A DNA stretch of 64,000 nucleotides from assembly GCA_037968995.1 (NCBI GenBank), contig JBBKWP010000160.1, forward strand, positions 1 to 64,000, given 5' to 3'. The DNA is from JAEXNA01 sp037968995. GTDB taxonomy: Bacteria; Vulcanimicrobiota; Xenobia; Xenobiales; JADMJV01. Each line of letters opens with the position of its first letter. The first letter of the stretch is position 1. Shown in pieces: positions 1 to 7,813 of the stretch. The notes below the pieces were generated by a model. That model saw only the letters and a program-made list of their open reading frames with translations, did no database searches and was not told the DNA's origin. The translations under genes and the position numbers were made by a program.

Positions 1-1052
1 TCGGTGTCCTTCTCCCAGCCCACCGAACTGACATCGATGCCCACTTGCTTGGGTCCCGAGGCATCCGGCTTGGGAACCTTGAAATCCAAAGTGATCGGGC
101 CGGCGCTCAAGTTCTTCCAAGGATAACCAGTAGCCAACGCCTCAGCTTCATAGACCTTGCCGTCAGCATCTTTCCACTGTGCCCACGGCACGTTGGCGCT
201 CCTGCTGTGGTTGGCACCGCTATAAACTTGGCCGCCGTCATACTCTTCGCCGACGCTTCCAAAATTGTGACCAAGTTCGTGCCGAAGCACCATGGTACCG
301 CTGTTGTGCGAGCGGGTGGTGATGGCGAAGCGACCGCCCAACCCGCCGTAAAAATCGTCGTTGGCTACCAGGATCGGGTAGTCGGTATCGGGAGCCAGCC
401 CGATAGCCCGTTCGGCGGCCCGACGATCACCAGGCAAAATGCCACGCTTGGAGCCTTCCGGCGAACGTTTCAGTTTCAAGGCCGTGTCTTTACGTTCTGT
501 ATCCGTCAGACCGGACTCATTGGACGGCACAAAGACGGCGTGAACGTTGAAGAGGGGAAGATACGAGGCGAAGGTCTGTCCAACGAACATATCATCAGTC
601 AGTCGCTTGGCGTCCTCGAAGAACCTGATCTTTTCGGCCTCGGTGTATCCGTCTCCCACAATCGTTAGGTCGATTCGGTTGTCCGAGGGGCCCTGATCAA
701 CGATGGTTCGAACTTCTGAACCCTCCCACACCGGAGCGTCCTGCAATTCTGATTCCGCCAAAGCGCTTTTCTGCTCGGCAGTCAAAGCGGACTCTGCCAC
801 GTAGGACTCAGTATAGACTTCAGGACTCGGTGTCTCCCCGTGCTCGGCGAACCCATAGGGTTGCGAACGGAGGACGACTTCGTCCTGGCGCACGGTCTGT
901 TCGGTGCCCTTCACGGAAAGGATGTCGACCTTCCCTTCACCGTCACGTACCGTCTCCACTCGGTAAGCCTTCTCTGCAGGCCTCTGGGCCTGAGATGATC
1001 GCGGAGCCGAACAGGCGGAGCGTTGATGGTGATGTTGAACCGAATTGCACAT
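1..1052 (-). CDS. M64-family (IgA peptidase-like) zinc metallopeptidase, 3' end beyond window
   Basis: The reverse strand is open from an ATG at 1052 to the window edge (about 350 codons) without a stop, so the C-terminus is missing. The zinc site HELGHNFGSVGEEY lies at residues 258-271, the HExxHxxGxxxE layout of peptidase family M64. It is preceded by a family-like stretch (residues about 130-150, with the motif IVGDGYT). An AGAGG ribosome-binding sequence sits 6 bases before the ATG, with an in-frame TAG just upstream, which fixes the start. M64 enzymes are usually exported, but the first 25 residues are polar and His-rich with no hydrophobic core, so export by a standard signal peptide is not evident. 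It is divergent from the Ser/Thr kinase gene. The family call is firm; substrate and location are unknown. Confidence 0.85.
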   Translation of the reverse strand, partial: MCNSVQHHHQRSACSAPRSSQAQRPAEKAYRVETVRDGEGKVDILSVKGTEQTVRQDEVVLRSQPYGFAEHGETPSPEVYTESYVAESALTAEQKSALAESELQDAPVWEGSEVRTIVDQGPSDNRIDLTIVGDGYTEAEKIRFFEDAKRLTDDMFVGQTFASYLPLFNVHAVFVPSNESGLTDTERKDTALKLKRSPEGSKRGILPGDRRAAERAIGLAPDTDYPILVANDDFYGGLGGRFAITTRSHNSGTMVLRHELGHNFGSVGEEYDGGQVYSGANHSRSANVPWAQWKDADGKVYEAEALATGYPWKNLSAGPITLDFKVPKPDASGPKQVGIDVSSVGWEKDT

Positions 1053-1215
1053 AGCGAACCTCTATCTACAGAGTACTTCGTCGAACCGCTCCATTAGTAG
1101 AGAAATTGTTAACAGCCGAAAAGGCGTTAAAAAATCTCTCCGACAGCTAAGCGCAAATCTTCTGGGCCCACGCTTGGCGGCCAGGACCCTACTCTTCGAA
1201 TACGAAACACGGGAT

Positions 1216-2037
1216 ATGCTGGCTGCTGGGACCCTTCTTCAAAAACGGTATCGGATCGAAAAACTCATCGCGCGCGGAGGCATGGGTAACGTGTACTTGG
1301 CCCAGCACACCCGCCTCGGGAAAAACGTAGCGATCAAAGAGCTTCTTCGAGTCACCGACACTTTGGACAAACAACGTCAGTTCGAGGAGCAGTTCCACCG
1401 TGAAGCCCAGTTACTGGGGGGACTTGACCATCGCAATCTGGCTTCGGTCAGTGACTATTTTGAAGAGAGAGGGCATCACTACCTAGTGATGGAGTACGTC
1501 GAAGGTCGAACTCTTCACGAGGTGGTGGGGTTGGCACCACGGCCCATCGCCGAACGAAGGGTCTTGATCTGGGCGGCGGAGCTTCTCGAAGTGTTGGCGT
1601 ATCTGCATACCCGGACGCCGCCGGTAATCGTACGAGATCTCAAGCCTGACAATATCATGCTGAGTTCCACCGACCGACACTTGAGACTGATCGACTTCGG
1701 GATAGCCAAGACTCTGGACCCCAAAATCGGAACTCAGCCGATCGTCAAAGGCATGGGAACCGAAGCCTATGCTCCACTAGAACAGTATGGCGGATCGACT
1801 ACCGACGCCAGAAGCGACCTCTATTCGTTGGGCGGAACACTCTACTTCTTACTCAGCGGACTCGACCCGGTGCCCGCCTGGAAGCGCGGTTCCAAAGGTG
1901 AAAGCCTACCCGACATCCGGACTCTAAACGACACCGTAAGCGAGACAACCTGGAGCGGTCTTCTCTATCTGATGCAACTTCACCCCGACCGACGCCCGAC
2001 CAACGCCGAGATGGCCAAAGCCGCTCTGGGGCTTTAA
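1216..2037 (+). CDS. Hanks-type serine/threonine protein kinase, soluble
   Basis: A 273-residue single kinase domain. The glycine loop GGMGNVY is at 21-27, the ATP-binding lysine of AIKELL at 41, the catalytic-loop Asp141 in VRDLKPDN, the DFG motif at 160-162 and an APLEQY motif in the APE position at 186-191. The usual HRD histidine is a valine here. There is no transmembrane segment or PASTA/sensor domain after the kinase core, so it is probably cytosolic. The frame stays open upstream to a TTG at 1045, but that would overlap the divergent peptidase start and add a non-kinase basic stretch, so I prefer the ATG at 1216. Protein phosphorylation in signalling is the family role; targets are unknown. 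Confidence 0.9.
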   Translation: MLAAGTLLQKRYRIEKLIARGGMGNVYLAQHTRLGKNVAIKELLRVTDTLDKQRQFEEQFHREAQLLGGLDHRNLASVSDYFEERGHHYLVMEYVEGRTLHEVVGLAPRPIAERRVLIWAAELLEVLAYLHTRTPPVIVRDLKPDNIMLSSTDRHLRLIDFGIAKTLDPKIGTQPIVKGMGTEAYAPLEQYGGSTTDARSDLYSLGGTLYFLLSGLDPVPAWKRGSKGESLPDIRTLNDTVSETTWSGLLYLMQLHPDRRPTNAEMAKAALGL

Positions 2038-2192
2038 GCCTCTTGCCTTTTTGCACGGGTATCGCCCGTGAGGGGATACCTTAGTCTCTCACCGGCAACC
2101 AGAGGTCCGTCTCACTCTGCTTAAGATGACTCACGAGGATGGTCCAGACTTGCTCTGGGGTATCTTTCAGCACCACCCCATTCACTTCCGGG

Positions 2193-2639
2193 CTATTGGA
2201 AGCCCGCTAGGTTGTTGTAAGTGATCCCGTGGGTAGGACAGGTGAAGTCATACTCGTCCCTGGGCGCGTGGGTCATCTTGTACTCGTAAGCCGCGCCGGA
2301 CGGGCAACTGGGAATGGTGTCAAAAGAGGAAGGGACAAGCGCCGCCATCGCATCCGGATAGCGGCCTTTTTGTCTCGTAGACTCCATCTCGGCGGCGGTA
2401 CCGAGGCACTTCATCTGGTATCTACAGAGCTCTTCAGGAGAATGTTTTCCCTCCCTAGTCTCCAGTTGAAAATTTATAACCCGGAGCTTGAAATCCGATT
2501 CCCAGTCGTCCTTGGATTCCGCGACCTTCGCCTCAAGCTCGGCTTTTCTGGCCAGAAGCTTGGAGACCTCAGGGTCGGTGGAAGTGCAAGAGACAATGAG
2601 CAAGGCAAGTAGCAGGGCGCAGGTTCGCGAGATAGACAT
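2193..2639 (-). CDS. Putative lipoprotein with coiled coil and pseudopilin-like C-terminal domain
   Basis: 148 residues. The N-terminus is a lipoprotein signal with lipobox IVSC (Cys18), followed by a charged helix rich in Glu, Lys and Ala (about 25-50). The last 65 residues (ESTRQKGRYPDAMAAL, then TIPSCPSGAAYEY, then FTCPTHG) have the layout of the globular end of type II secretion pseudopilins: GRYP, then LVP..., then IPxCP, then a closing Cys. The hydrophobic pilin helix and prepilin site are absent and replaced by a lipid anchor. No Shine-Dalgarno sequence is evident before the ATG. It stands alone, convergent with the kinase. Function is unknown; the domain likeness is my reading and would need a profile search. 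Confidence 0.7.
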   Translation of the reverse strand: MSISRTCALLLALLIVSCTSTDPEVSKLLARKAELEAKVAESKDDWESDFKLRVINFQLETREGKHSPEELCRYQMKCLGTAAEMESTRQKGRYPDAMAALVPSSFDTIPSCPSGAAYEYKMTHAPRDEYDFTCPTHGITYNNLAGFQ

Positions 2640-2934
2640 CCGCGGCGATTCGAGCTTTCGCGCCGAGCTCCCCCTGGGCCGGTTATCTCAACCCGTTCCG
2701 CTTGACGGGAGACTCAAGCCCGCCTGGCGGGGAATCGTGACAACACGGTAGTGATGAGCCACGGCCGGTAGGCGCCCGTAAGACGAAGACTTCACGCAGT
2801 CAAGGTTGGCCGCCACCTCCTCGGGTCTTGCAGCTGAGAAAATCCTGATCGCGCGGCAGACACTTTAGTAAAGAGAGACAGACGTTGCTTTTCCTGCTCA
2901 AGACGGGCTCTTTGTCCGGCATCTTGCGATACAT

Positions 2935-3246
2935 CTACAGGGAAGGCGGATCAGATAAAACGCCCTCGTAGTCCTTCCCGCTCTCCATCCAACTCCGAGT
3001 TCCGGGTCGTCGTTGTTCGACGGTTCGCTGCTCCAAGATGGATAGAGACTTCCAAAGTTTGGTGACTTCGATCCAAGCGCGTTGAACCCGAATGTAGTCG
3101 CCTTTTTCTATCTCATTCTGATATCTGTCAATGGCTTCCACGATCCGTCGGACACTGCTCTCCGACTGGGCATCTTCGGGAGACGGCGAGGCCAAGGCCA
3201 GGGATGTTAGAGCAAGGCTTAGGAGAAACGTACGACGTGAAATCAT
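2935..3246 (-). CDS. Small exported protein of unknown function with Tat-like signal
   Basis: 103 residues. The N-terminus SRRTFLLSLALTSLALAS has a twin-arginine consensus (SRRTFL) followed by a hydrophobic stretch and a likely cleavage after a small residue near position 20. The mature part is about 80 residues, predicted helical and charged, with no motif I recognise. It lies downstream of the endonuclease I gene on the same strand but behind that gene's terminator (3335-3360), so it should have its own promoter in the short gap 3247-3334. I cannot assign a function. Confidence 0.6.
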   Translation of the reverse strand: MISRRTFLLSLALTSLALASPSPEDAQSESSVRRIVEAIDRYQNEIEKGDYIRVQRAWIEVTKLWKSLSILEQRTVEQRRPGTRSWMESGKDYEGVLSDPPSL

Positions 3247-3334
3247 TCTGCCACTATTCTGAACAGAGAATGATTACCCTCGGATCCAAACTCTTCTTGA
3301 ATGATGGTCTCAGAGACTGCGAGGAGCCCCTCGC

Positions 3335-3360
3335 AAAAAAGGCGCCTCCGAAGAGACGCC
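3335..3360 (-). terminator. Rho-independent terminator after endonuclease I gene
   Basis: On the reverse strand an 8-bp stem (GGCGTCTC with GAGGCGCC) closed by a TTCG tetraloop is followed at once by six T. It ends the transcript of the gene at 3394-4218 and separates it from the small exported protein. Confidence 0.9.
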
Positions 3361-3393
3361 CTTTGAAAGGAAGAGGCGGTTGGGATCGACTGA

Positions 3394-4218
3394 TTAGCCT
3401 TTGAGGCCGGCGCTGAAATCCACTTTTTCGGCCAACTCTGGAAAGTCGATGAAAGGGTTGCGGTTGCCTTGAACTTCTTCAATGGTGTCGTTGCGGTGGC
3501 GCTCGTAGTCGCTGACGGGAAACTCCTTATTCCACTTGAGGAGTTGTTCGATATCAGCTTCTTTGGTTTCGTTGTTATCGCCAACAACGCCCGGATGGCG
3601 GGTGATGAAATAGAGCGTAGCGCGGGCTACAATACCCTTGCCGGCATTTGGCTCGAATTCGTTCGCGCCGTGATCCTTGATGCCGCAGGAGGCGATCTTC
3701 TCGCCACGATCATCCACTTCCCGCAAAGGTCCGTTGCCTCGAGATCCGTTGCACTGAATCTCTTCGGTGAACAGGTGATGAAGGTCGGATTTCATGGGCG
3801 TGCGCTTGTTAAACCAAGACTGAGGCACAACGTGCTCACAGTTGTAATTTGGCAAGTTTTTACGAGTGAGGTCTGTCACGTCCCCCTCGTTTTGGGGACC
3901 ATCTCCCGAGTACAGGTAATAGAGGTTACCGTCAGGGCGCAGGTCGACTTTGCTGTAAAGCTCTTTGCGAGCGCCACTGTAACCCAGATCGCGTGTACCC
4001 TTGGAGATCAAGCTATGAAGCTCTTTGTACAAAGTGGCGCCGTCGGCGGTATCGAAATCGTTCTTCACCGAAGCGTAGTACTTGTCTCTGTCGGCGGCGT
4101 CTCCCACTTCGTCGTAATAATCATCAGCTAAACCTTTCGATTTCGCCTCAGAAGAAACCGATTGTCCTCCGACCGCGACTCTGGATGCTGTTTGGGGATT
4201 ATATGCTTGTACGAACAT
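3394..4218 (-). CDS. Endonuclease I family (EndA/NucM-like) nuclease
   Basis: 274 residues. The family core is clear: NCEHVVPQSWF at 126-136, then KSDLHHLF at 143-150, and later HRNDTIEEVQGNRNPF near the end, which are the conserved metal/active-site blocks of the endonuclease I (EndA, PF04231) family of non-specific nucleases. Relatives are normally periplasmic or secreted. Here the first 30 residues (polar, Ser/Ala/Gly-rich) contain no hydrophobic signal segment, so the route out of the cell, if any, is not visible. It is divergent from the HtrA-like protease gene and followed by a strong terminator. The family call is firm; physiological role (nutrient DNA use, attack, competition) is open. 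Confidence 0.92.
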   Translation of the reverse strand: MFVQAYNPQTASRVAVGGQSVSSEAKSKGLADDYYDEVGDAADRDKYYASVKNDFDTADGATLYKELHSLISKGTRDLGYSGARKELYSKVDLRPDGNLYYLYSGDGPQNEGDVTDLTRKNLPNYNCEHVVPQSWFNKRTPMKSDLHHLFTEEIQCNGSRGNGPLREVDDRGEKIASCGIKDHGANEFEPNAGKGIVARATLYFITRHPGVVGDNNETKEADIEQLLKWNKEFPVSDYERHRNDTIEEVQGNRNPFIDFPELAEKVDFSAGLKG

Positions 4219-4316
4219 GTGGAATGCCTACCTTTCGTCAACAGAATATGTTACGACGGGTAAGGAAAAGTTAAAATGATGTAAACCGAAAAACAGACTG
4301 AAAGAATGCTGAAATC

Positions 4317-5510
4317 ATGATGAAAAAACCCTCAATTCTCCCCCTACTTCTAGCCGCACTCCTAGGTTTGGCAGCGGTCGGCTGCTCTGAGCCGTCGGAG
4401 GCGACTCCGAGAGATCAAGATGTCGCCGTGGCTGGAGCCACGCCGCTCCCTACTCCCGATCAGGCCACTCCGGTCTCGAGCGGTACACCAGGGAATGTGA
4501 GCGCGTCGGGGACCCTCGTGCTCCCTGCTGATACCGTTGGCCTTCAGGCCGAAGAGGTCACCAACATCGCACTTTTCGAAAAACTGTCACCCTCCGTGGT
4601 GAACGTCACCAATCTGGCCGTTCGCCGAGATCAATTCACGATGGACGTCACGACCATCCCTCAAGGCACCGGATCCGGCTTCGTGTGGGACAAGAAAGGG
4701 ACCATCATCACAAATTTTCACGTGGTGAAGGGCGCCCAAGATGTCCAAGTCACCCTCAGTGACGGCTCGGTTTGGAAGGCTCGTCCGATCGGCCTTGAGC
4801 CGGACAAGGACCTCGCTGTCATCGCCATTGACGCCCCCGCGGAACAACTGACGCCGATCCCCATTGGCCATTCAGAGACTTTGAAAGTGGGACAAAAGGT
4901 CTTGGCCATCGGAAATCCGTTTGGACTCGACCACACGCTCACCACAGGAATCGTCAGCGGTCTCGACCGTGAGATCAAAGCTATGACCGGACGTCCGATC
5001 ACCGGCGTGATTCAGACCGATGCTGCCATCAACCCCGGGAACTCCGGCGGGCCGCTGCTGGACTCGGCCGGGCGCCTAATCGGAATCAACACCGCAATCT
5101 ACAGCCCAACGGGAGCCTATGCTGGGATCGGGTTCGCGGTTCCCGTGGACACGATCAGTCGGCTCGTTCCCGAGATCCTCAAGTACGGCAAAGTGACGAA
5201 ACCAGGTCTCGGAGTGCAGGTGGCTAGCTCGAATCTGGCCACTCGACTCGATATCGAGGGCGTCTTGATCCTGGGTGTTGTGGAAGGCGGACCTGCCGCC
5301 AAACTCGGACTCCGGTCCACCGCCCGCGACAGCTATGGCCGCTTAGTCCTAGGAGACATCTTGCTTCGCGTCGGTGACCAACGGCTAAAAACCGCAGAAG
5401 ATCTGTTCCGCACAATGGACAAATATAAGGTGGGCGATAAGGTAACAGTGGAATATCTTCGTGACGGCAAGACGATCACGCAAGACGTGACGCTAGAGCG
5501 TATCAACTGA
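4317..5510 (+). CDS. HtrA/DegP-type trypsin-like serine protease lipoprotein with one PDZ domain
   Basis: 397 residues. A lipoprotein signal with lipobox AAVGC (Cys23) is followed by a Pro/Thr-rich linker to about residue 80. The protease domain has His135 (TNFHVV), Asp165 (DKDLAV) and Ser243 (GNSGGP), the full catalytic triad. A single PDZ domain occupies roughly 294-395 (GLGVQVA, ILGVVEGGPAAKLGL, GDILLRVGDQ). The architecture matches envelope quality-control proteases; an outer-leaflet lipid anchor, instead of a transmembrane helix or soluble periplasmic form, is the main difference. Two ATG codons are adjacent at 4317 and 4320; either may be used. It is transcribed away from the endonuclease I gene from a 98-bp shared intergenic region. 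Confidence 0.93.
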   Translation: MMKKPSILPLLLAALLGLAAVGCSEPSEATPRDQDVAVAGATPLPTPDQATPVSSGTPGNVSASGTLVLPADTVGLQAEEVTNIALFEKLSPSVVNVTNLAVRRDQFTMDVTTIPQGTGSGFVWDKKGTIITNFHVVKGAQDVQVTLSDGSVWKARPIGLEPDKDLAVIAIDAPAEQLTPIPIGHSETLKVGQKVLAIGNPFGLDHTLTTGIVSGLDREIKAMTGRPITGVIQTDAAINPGNSGGPLLDSAGRLIGINTAIYSPTGAYAGIGFAVPVDTISRLVPEILKYGKVTKPGLGVQVASSNLATRLDIEGVLILGVVEGGPAAKLGLRSTARDSYGRLVLGDILLRVGDQRLKTAEDLFRTMDKYKVGDKVTVEYLRDGKTITQDVTLERIN

Positions 5511-5606
5511 CCTGACATCTCCTGGGCACAAAGTTTAGCGACTTACGCACAACGGTCAAAAGAGCGGGGCAAGGGTTCTTTTGCAAAAAAACGAACCTGC
5601 GCCCCA

Positions 5607-6464
5607 GTGTCCTCCCAGTCTGAAAACGCCCAAAAACCTCTCCCCGTGGCGGAACCCGTCCTGAAATGGGCCGGGGGTAAACGACGCCTTCTCGAACAGT
5701 ACACCCGACACTTTAAGAAACCGTTCGCGAACTACCATGAGCCATTTTTTGGTGGAGGCGCCGTCTATTTTTGGCTCCGTGCCCAAGGCAAGCTCGAAGG
5801 CCGAGCGACTCACCTGACGGACATCAATCCTGAACTGATCAATTTCTATCAGGTCCTTAAGGGACAGCCAGAGGTCCTTTTTGATCACATGCAGGATCAT
5901 CATGACAACCACAACGAGGAGCACTATTACCTCACCCGCGGCATGGATCTTTCTACCATGAGCGATGTCGAGCGCGCGGCTAGACTGCTCTACCTCAACC
6001 GGACCTGCTTCAACGGTCTTTACCGAGAAAATTCTCGGGGAAGGTTCAATGTTCCCATGGGTCGCTACAAAAGTCCTCGGATCTACCATCCCGAGGGATT
6101 GACGGCCGCTTCCGTTGCCCTGCAACAGGCCAGCCTGGAATGCCGCCCCTACAGCGACGTGGAAGCCCGCGCGGAGGCTGGGGACTTGGTGTACCTAGAC
6201 CCTCCCTATCACCCTCTCACCACCACGGCAAACTTCACGTCCTACACCCAGCGCAGCTTTACCGAGCAGGACCAAGAAGAATTGGCACAGCTTTACGCCC
6301 GATTGACGGAACGGGGCGTCCGGGTCTTGCTGTCCAACTCCGACACCCCGCTCATTCGAAAACTGTACAAGAGCTTTCGCAAGTTCAAGATTCAGGCGGC
6401 TCGAGCTATCAATTCTAAAGCCGACCGCCGGGCCAAAATCACCGAACTCCTCATAGTGCCGTGA
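5607..6464 (+). CDS. D12-class DNA adenine-N6 methyltransferase (Dam-like) of an R-M pair
   Basis: 285 residues from a GTG. The SAM-binding motif EPFFGGGAVYF is at 45-55, preceded by the N-terminal motif KWAGGKRRLLEQY (20-32), and the catalytic DPPY is at 198-201. These define the D12 class, whose best known members methylate GATC, but target specificity cannot be read from the motifs. Its stop codon overlaps the GTG of the next gene, a restriction endonuclease, so the two are translationally coupled and form a type II restriction-modification unit with methyltransferase first. An imperfect hairpin (AGGGTTC...GAACCT, 5566-5594) precedes the start and could influence expression. Confidence 0.93.
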   Translation: MSSQSENAQKPLPVAEPVLKWAGGKRRLLEQYTRHFKKPFANYHEPFFGGGAVYFWLRAQGKLEGRATHLTDINPELINFYQVLKGQPEVLFDHMQDHHDNHNEEHYYLTRGMDLSTMSDVERAARLLYLNRTCFNGLYRENSRGRFNVPMGRYKSPRIYHPEGLTAASVALQQASLECRPYSDVEARAEAGDLVYLDPPYHPLTTTANFTSYTQRSFTEQDQEELAQLYARLTERGVRVLLSNSDTPLIRKLYKSFRKFKIQAARAINSKADRRAKITELLIVP

Positions 6465-7744
6465 GCCGGATTCAGAATGCTTGGGACAGCATCCCCGTCG
6501 AGGGGGACTTTGTCCTGATCACGGCCGATGAGGTGCGGCGATTGTCCGGTTGTGAACCGCGGTTGATGATGAAATTCGACCATTCCCACCTCTTACCGGC
6601 CAAACTGCGGGACCACGGACGCTTCATTCTCCCTCTGCGAAACGGTCTCTACGCTATTTTGGCGGGTACCGGATACCATCATCCCGAGATCTGTCCCGAA
6701 CCGGTGGATTTTCCTCGCCAAACTCAGTTCCGATTGAACACAACCGAAACAGGAATCTCCGAGATGCAGCATCTCGACATGGCGTTCAATAGTGGTCTAT
6801 TGGCGGAGTTCCTGGAGGAGCCCCTCCTCTACCCCACCATTCGAGGACGGAAGCGAAGCCCTCAGTTTCATTTTCGATGTGGCGACCAAGAGCTCGATGT
6901 TCAAGGGGTACAAGTGGAAATCGACGGTGGATTCGAAGGGCGAAACTCAGTCACCGTGGTGGAAGCGAAGATCGGGGAGTGCCACGACTTCCACCTGCGC
7001 CAACTTTACTATCCATTTCGCTTTTGGTCGACTCAGACCCAGAAAACGATCCGTCCGGTTTTTTTCACCTTCGACCCCGCCACCAACATCTATCGGTTGC
7101 GCGAATATGCGTTCGACCCGCCCGACATCTACTGCTGCCCCCGACTCGTTAAGGCGGCCGCCTATCGCATCGTCGAACCTGTCAGCCCACGGCTCGAGCC
7201 CCTGATCATCCGAACAACGACACCGGTCCCTCAAGCCGACCGAATCGAGAAAGTCGCGGTGATTCCTTTCCTTGTAGACGAAGGCTACGATACCCCCAAC
7301 AAACTGGCTCCGCTCCTCGAGTTTAGCCCACGACAAGGTCGCTACTACCTCGATGCCGCGGGCAGCCTAGGCTTGCTGGAACGCAACTATCGATTGACGA
7401 CCTTGGGGCTTGAATACCTGAGTTCCACCCCGGATATCCGACACCAAATCCTTGCCAAAGCGATTCTAAGTCTTCCGATTGCGCAAGAGATTCTCGCCTA
7501 TCTGGTGATGGCCCCCAGTCGGACCCTCCACAAGGACTTCCTCGTCGAATTGACTCGCTGTTCCACCGGTCTTGCACCTGCCACCGCCCGTCGGCGTACT
7601 CAAACGCTCTGGAACTGGCTTGCCTGGGTCACACACCACAGCGGGGCCTTGAGAATCGTAGGCAACGAGTTGCGCCTAGAACCCCATCTCAATCAGGCTC
7701 CTGGAGCCTGGACTCAACTCAGCCTCTTTGAAAGCAAACGTTAG
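6461..7744 (+). CDS. Type II restriction endonuclease partner of the adjacent adenine methyltransferase
   Basis: 427 residues from a GTG that overlaps the methyltransferase stop (GTGA). The N-terminal block CEPRLMMKFDHSHLLP (31-46) followed by FILPLRNGLYAI resembles type II restriction enzymes that accompany D12 methyltransferases. A PD-(D/E)xK-type nuclease centre is visible as Asp155 and ...VVEAK (Glu168, Lys170). The C-terminal third (about 270-420) looks like winged-helix DNA-binding segments. Role: cutting unmethylated copies of the shared recognition site as defence against phage and plasmids. Sequence specificity is not deducible here. Confidence 0.82.
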   Translation: MSRIQNAWDSIPVEGDFVLITADEVRRLSGCEPRLMMKFDHSHLLPAKLRDHGRFILPLRNGLYAILAGTGYHHPEICPEPVDFPRQTQFRLNTTETGISEMQHLDMAFNSGLLAEFLEEPLLYPTIRGRKRSPQFHFRCGDQELDVQGVQVEIDGGFEGRNSVTVVEAKIGECHDFHLRQLYYPFRFWSTQTQKTIRPVFFTFDPATNIYRLREYAFDPPDIYCCPRLVKAAAYRIVEPVSPRLEPLIIRTTTPVPQADRIEKVAVIPFLVDEGYDTPNKLAPLLEFSPRQGRYYLDAAGSLGLLERNYRLTTLGLEYLSSTPDIRHQILAKAILSLPIAQEILAYLVMAPSRTLHKDFLVELTRCSTGLAPATARRRTQTLWNWLAWVTHHSGALRIVGNELRLEPHLNQAPGAWTQLSLFESKR

Positions 7745-7813
7745 AACTCTTGAAGAATGACCTTTTAGGGGTCACAGAAAGGAAGGAGGCTCTCGGAAGC
7801 AAAGTCTACCGGA

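Noticed and set aside
1045..1215. Longer kinase start at TTG 1045
   Set aside because: It would overlap the divergent peptidase start and add a basic segment foreign to the kinase domain; ATG 1216 begins right at the domain edge.
2053..2070. CACGGG/CCCGTG hairpin after the kinase gene as terminator
   Set aside because: No T-run follows it on either strand and the stem is only 6 bp.
3469..4131. Plus-strand frame of 220 codons
   Set aside because: Antisense to the endonuclease I gene, which has clear family motifs and a terminator.
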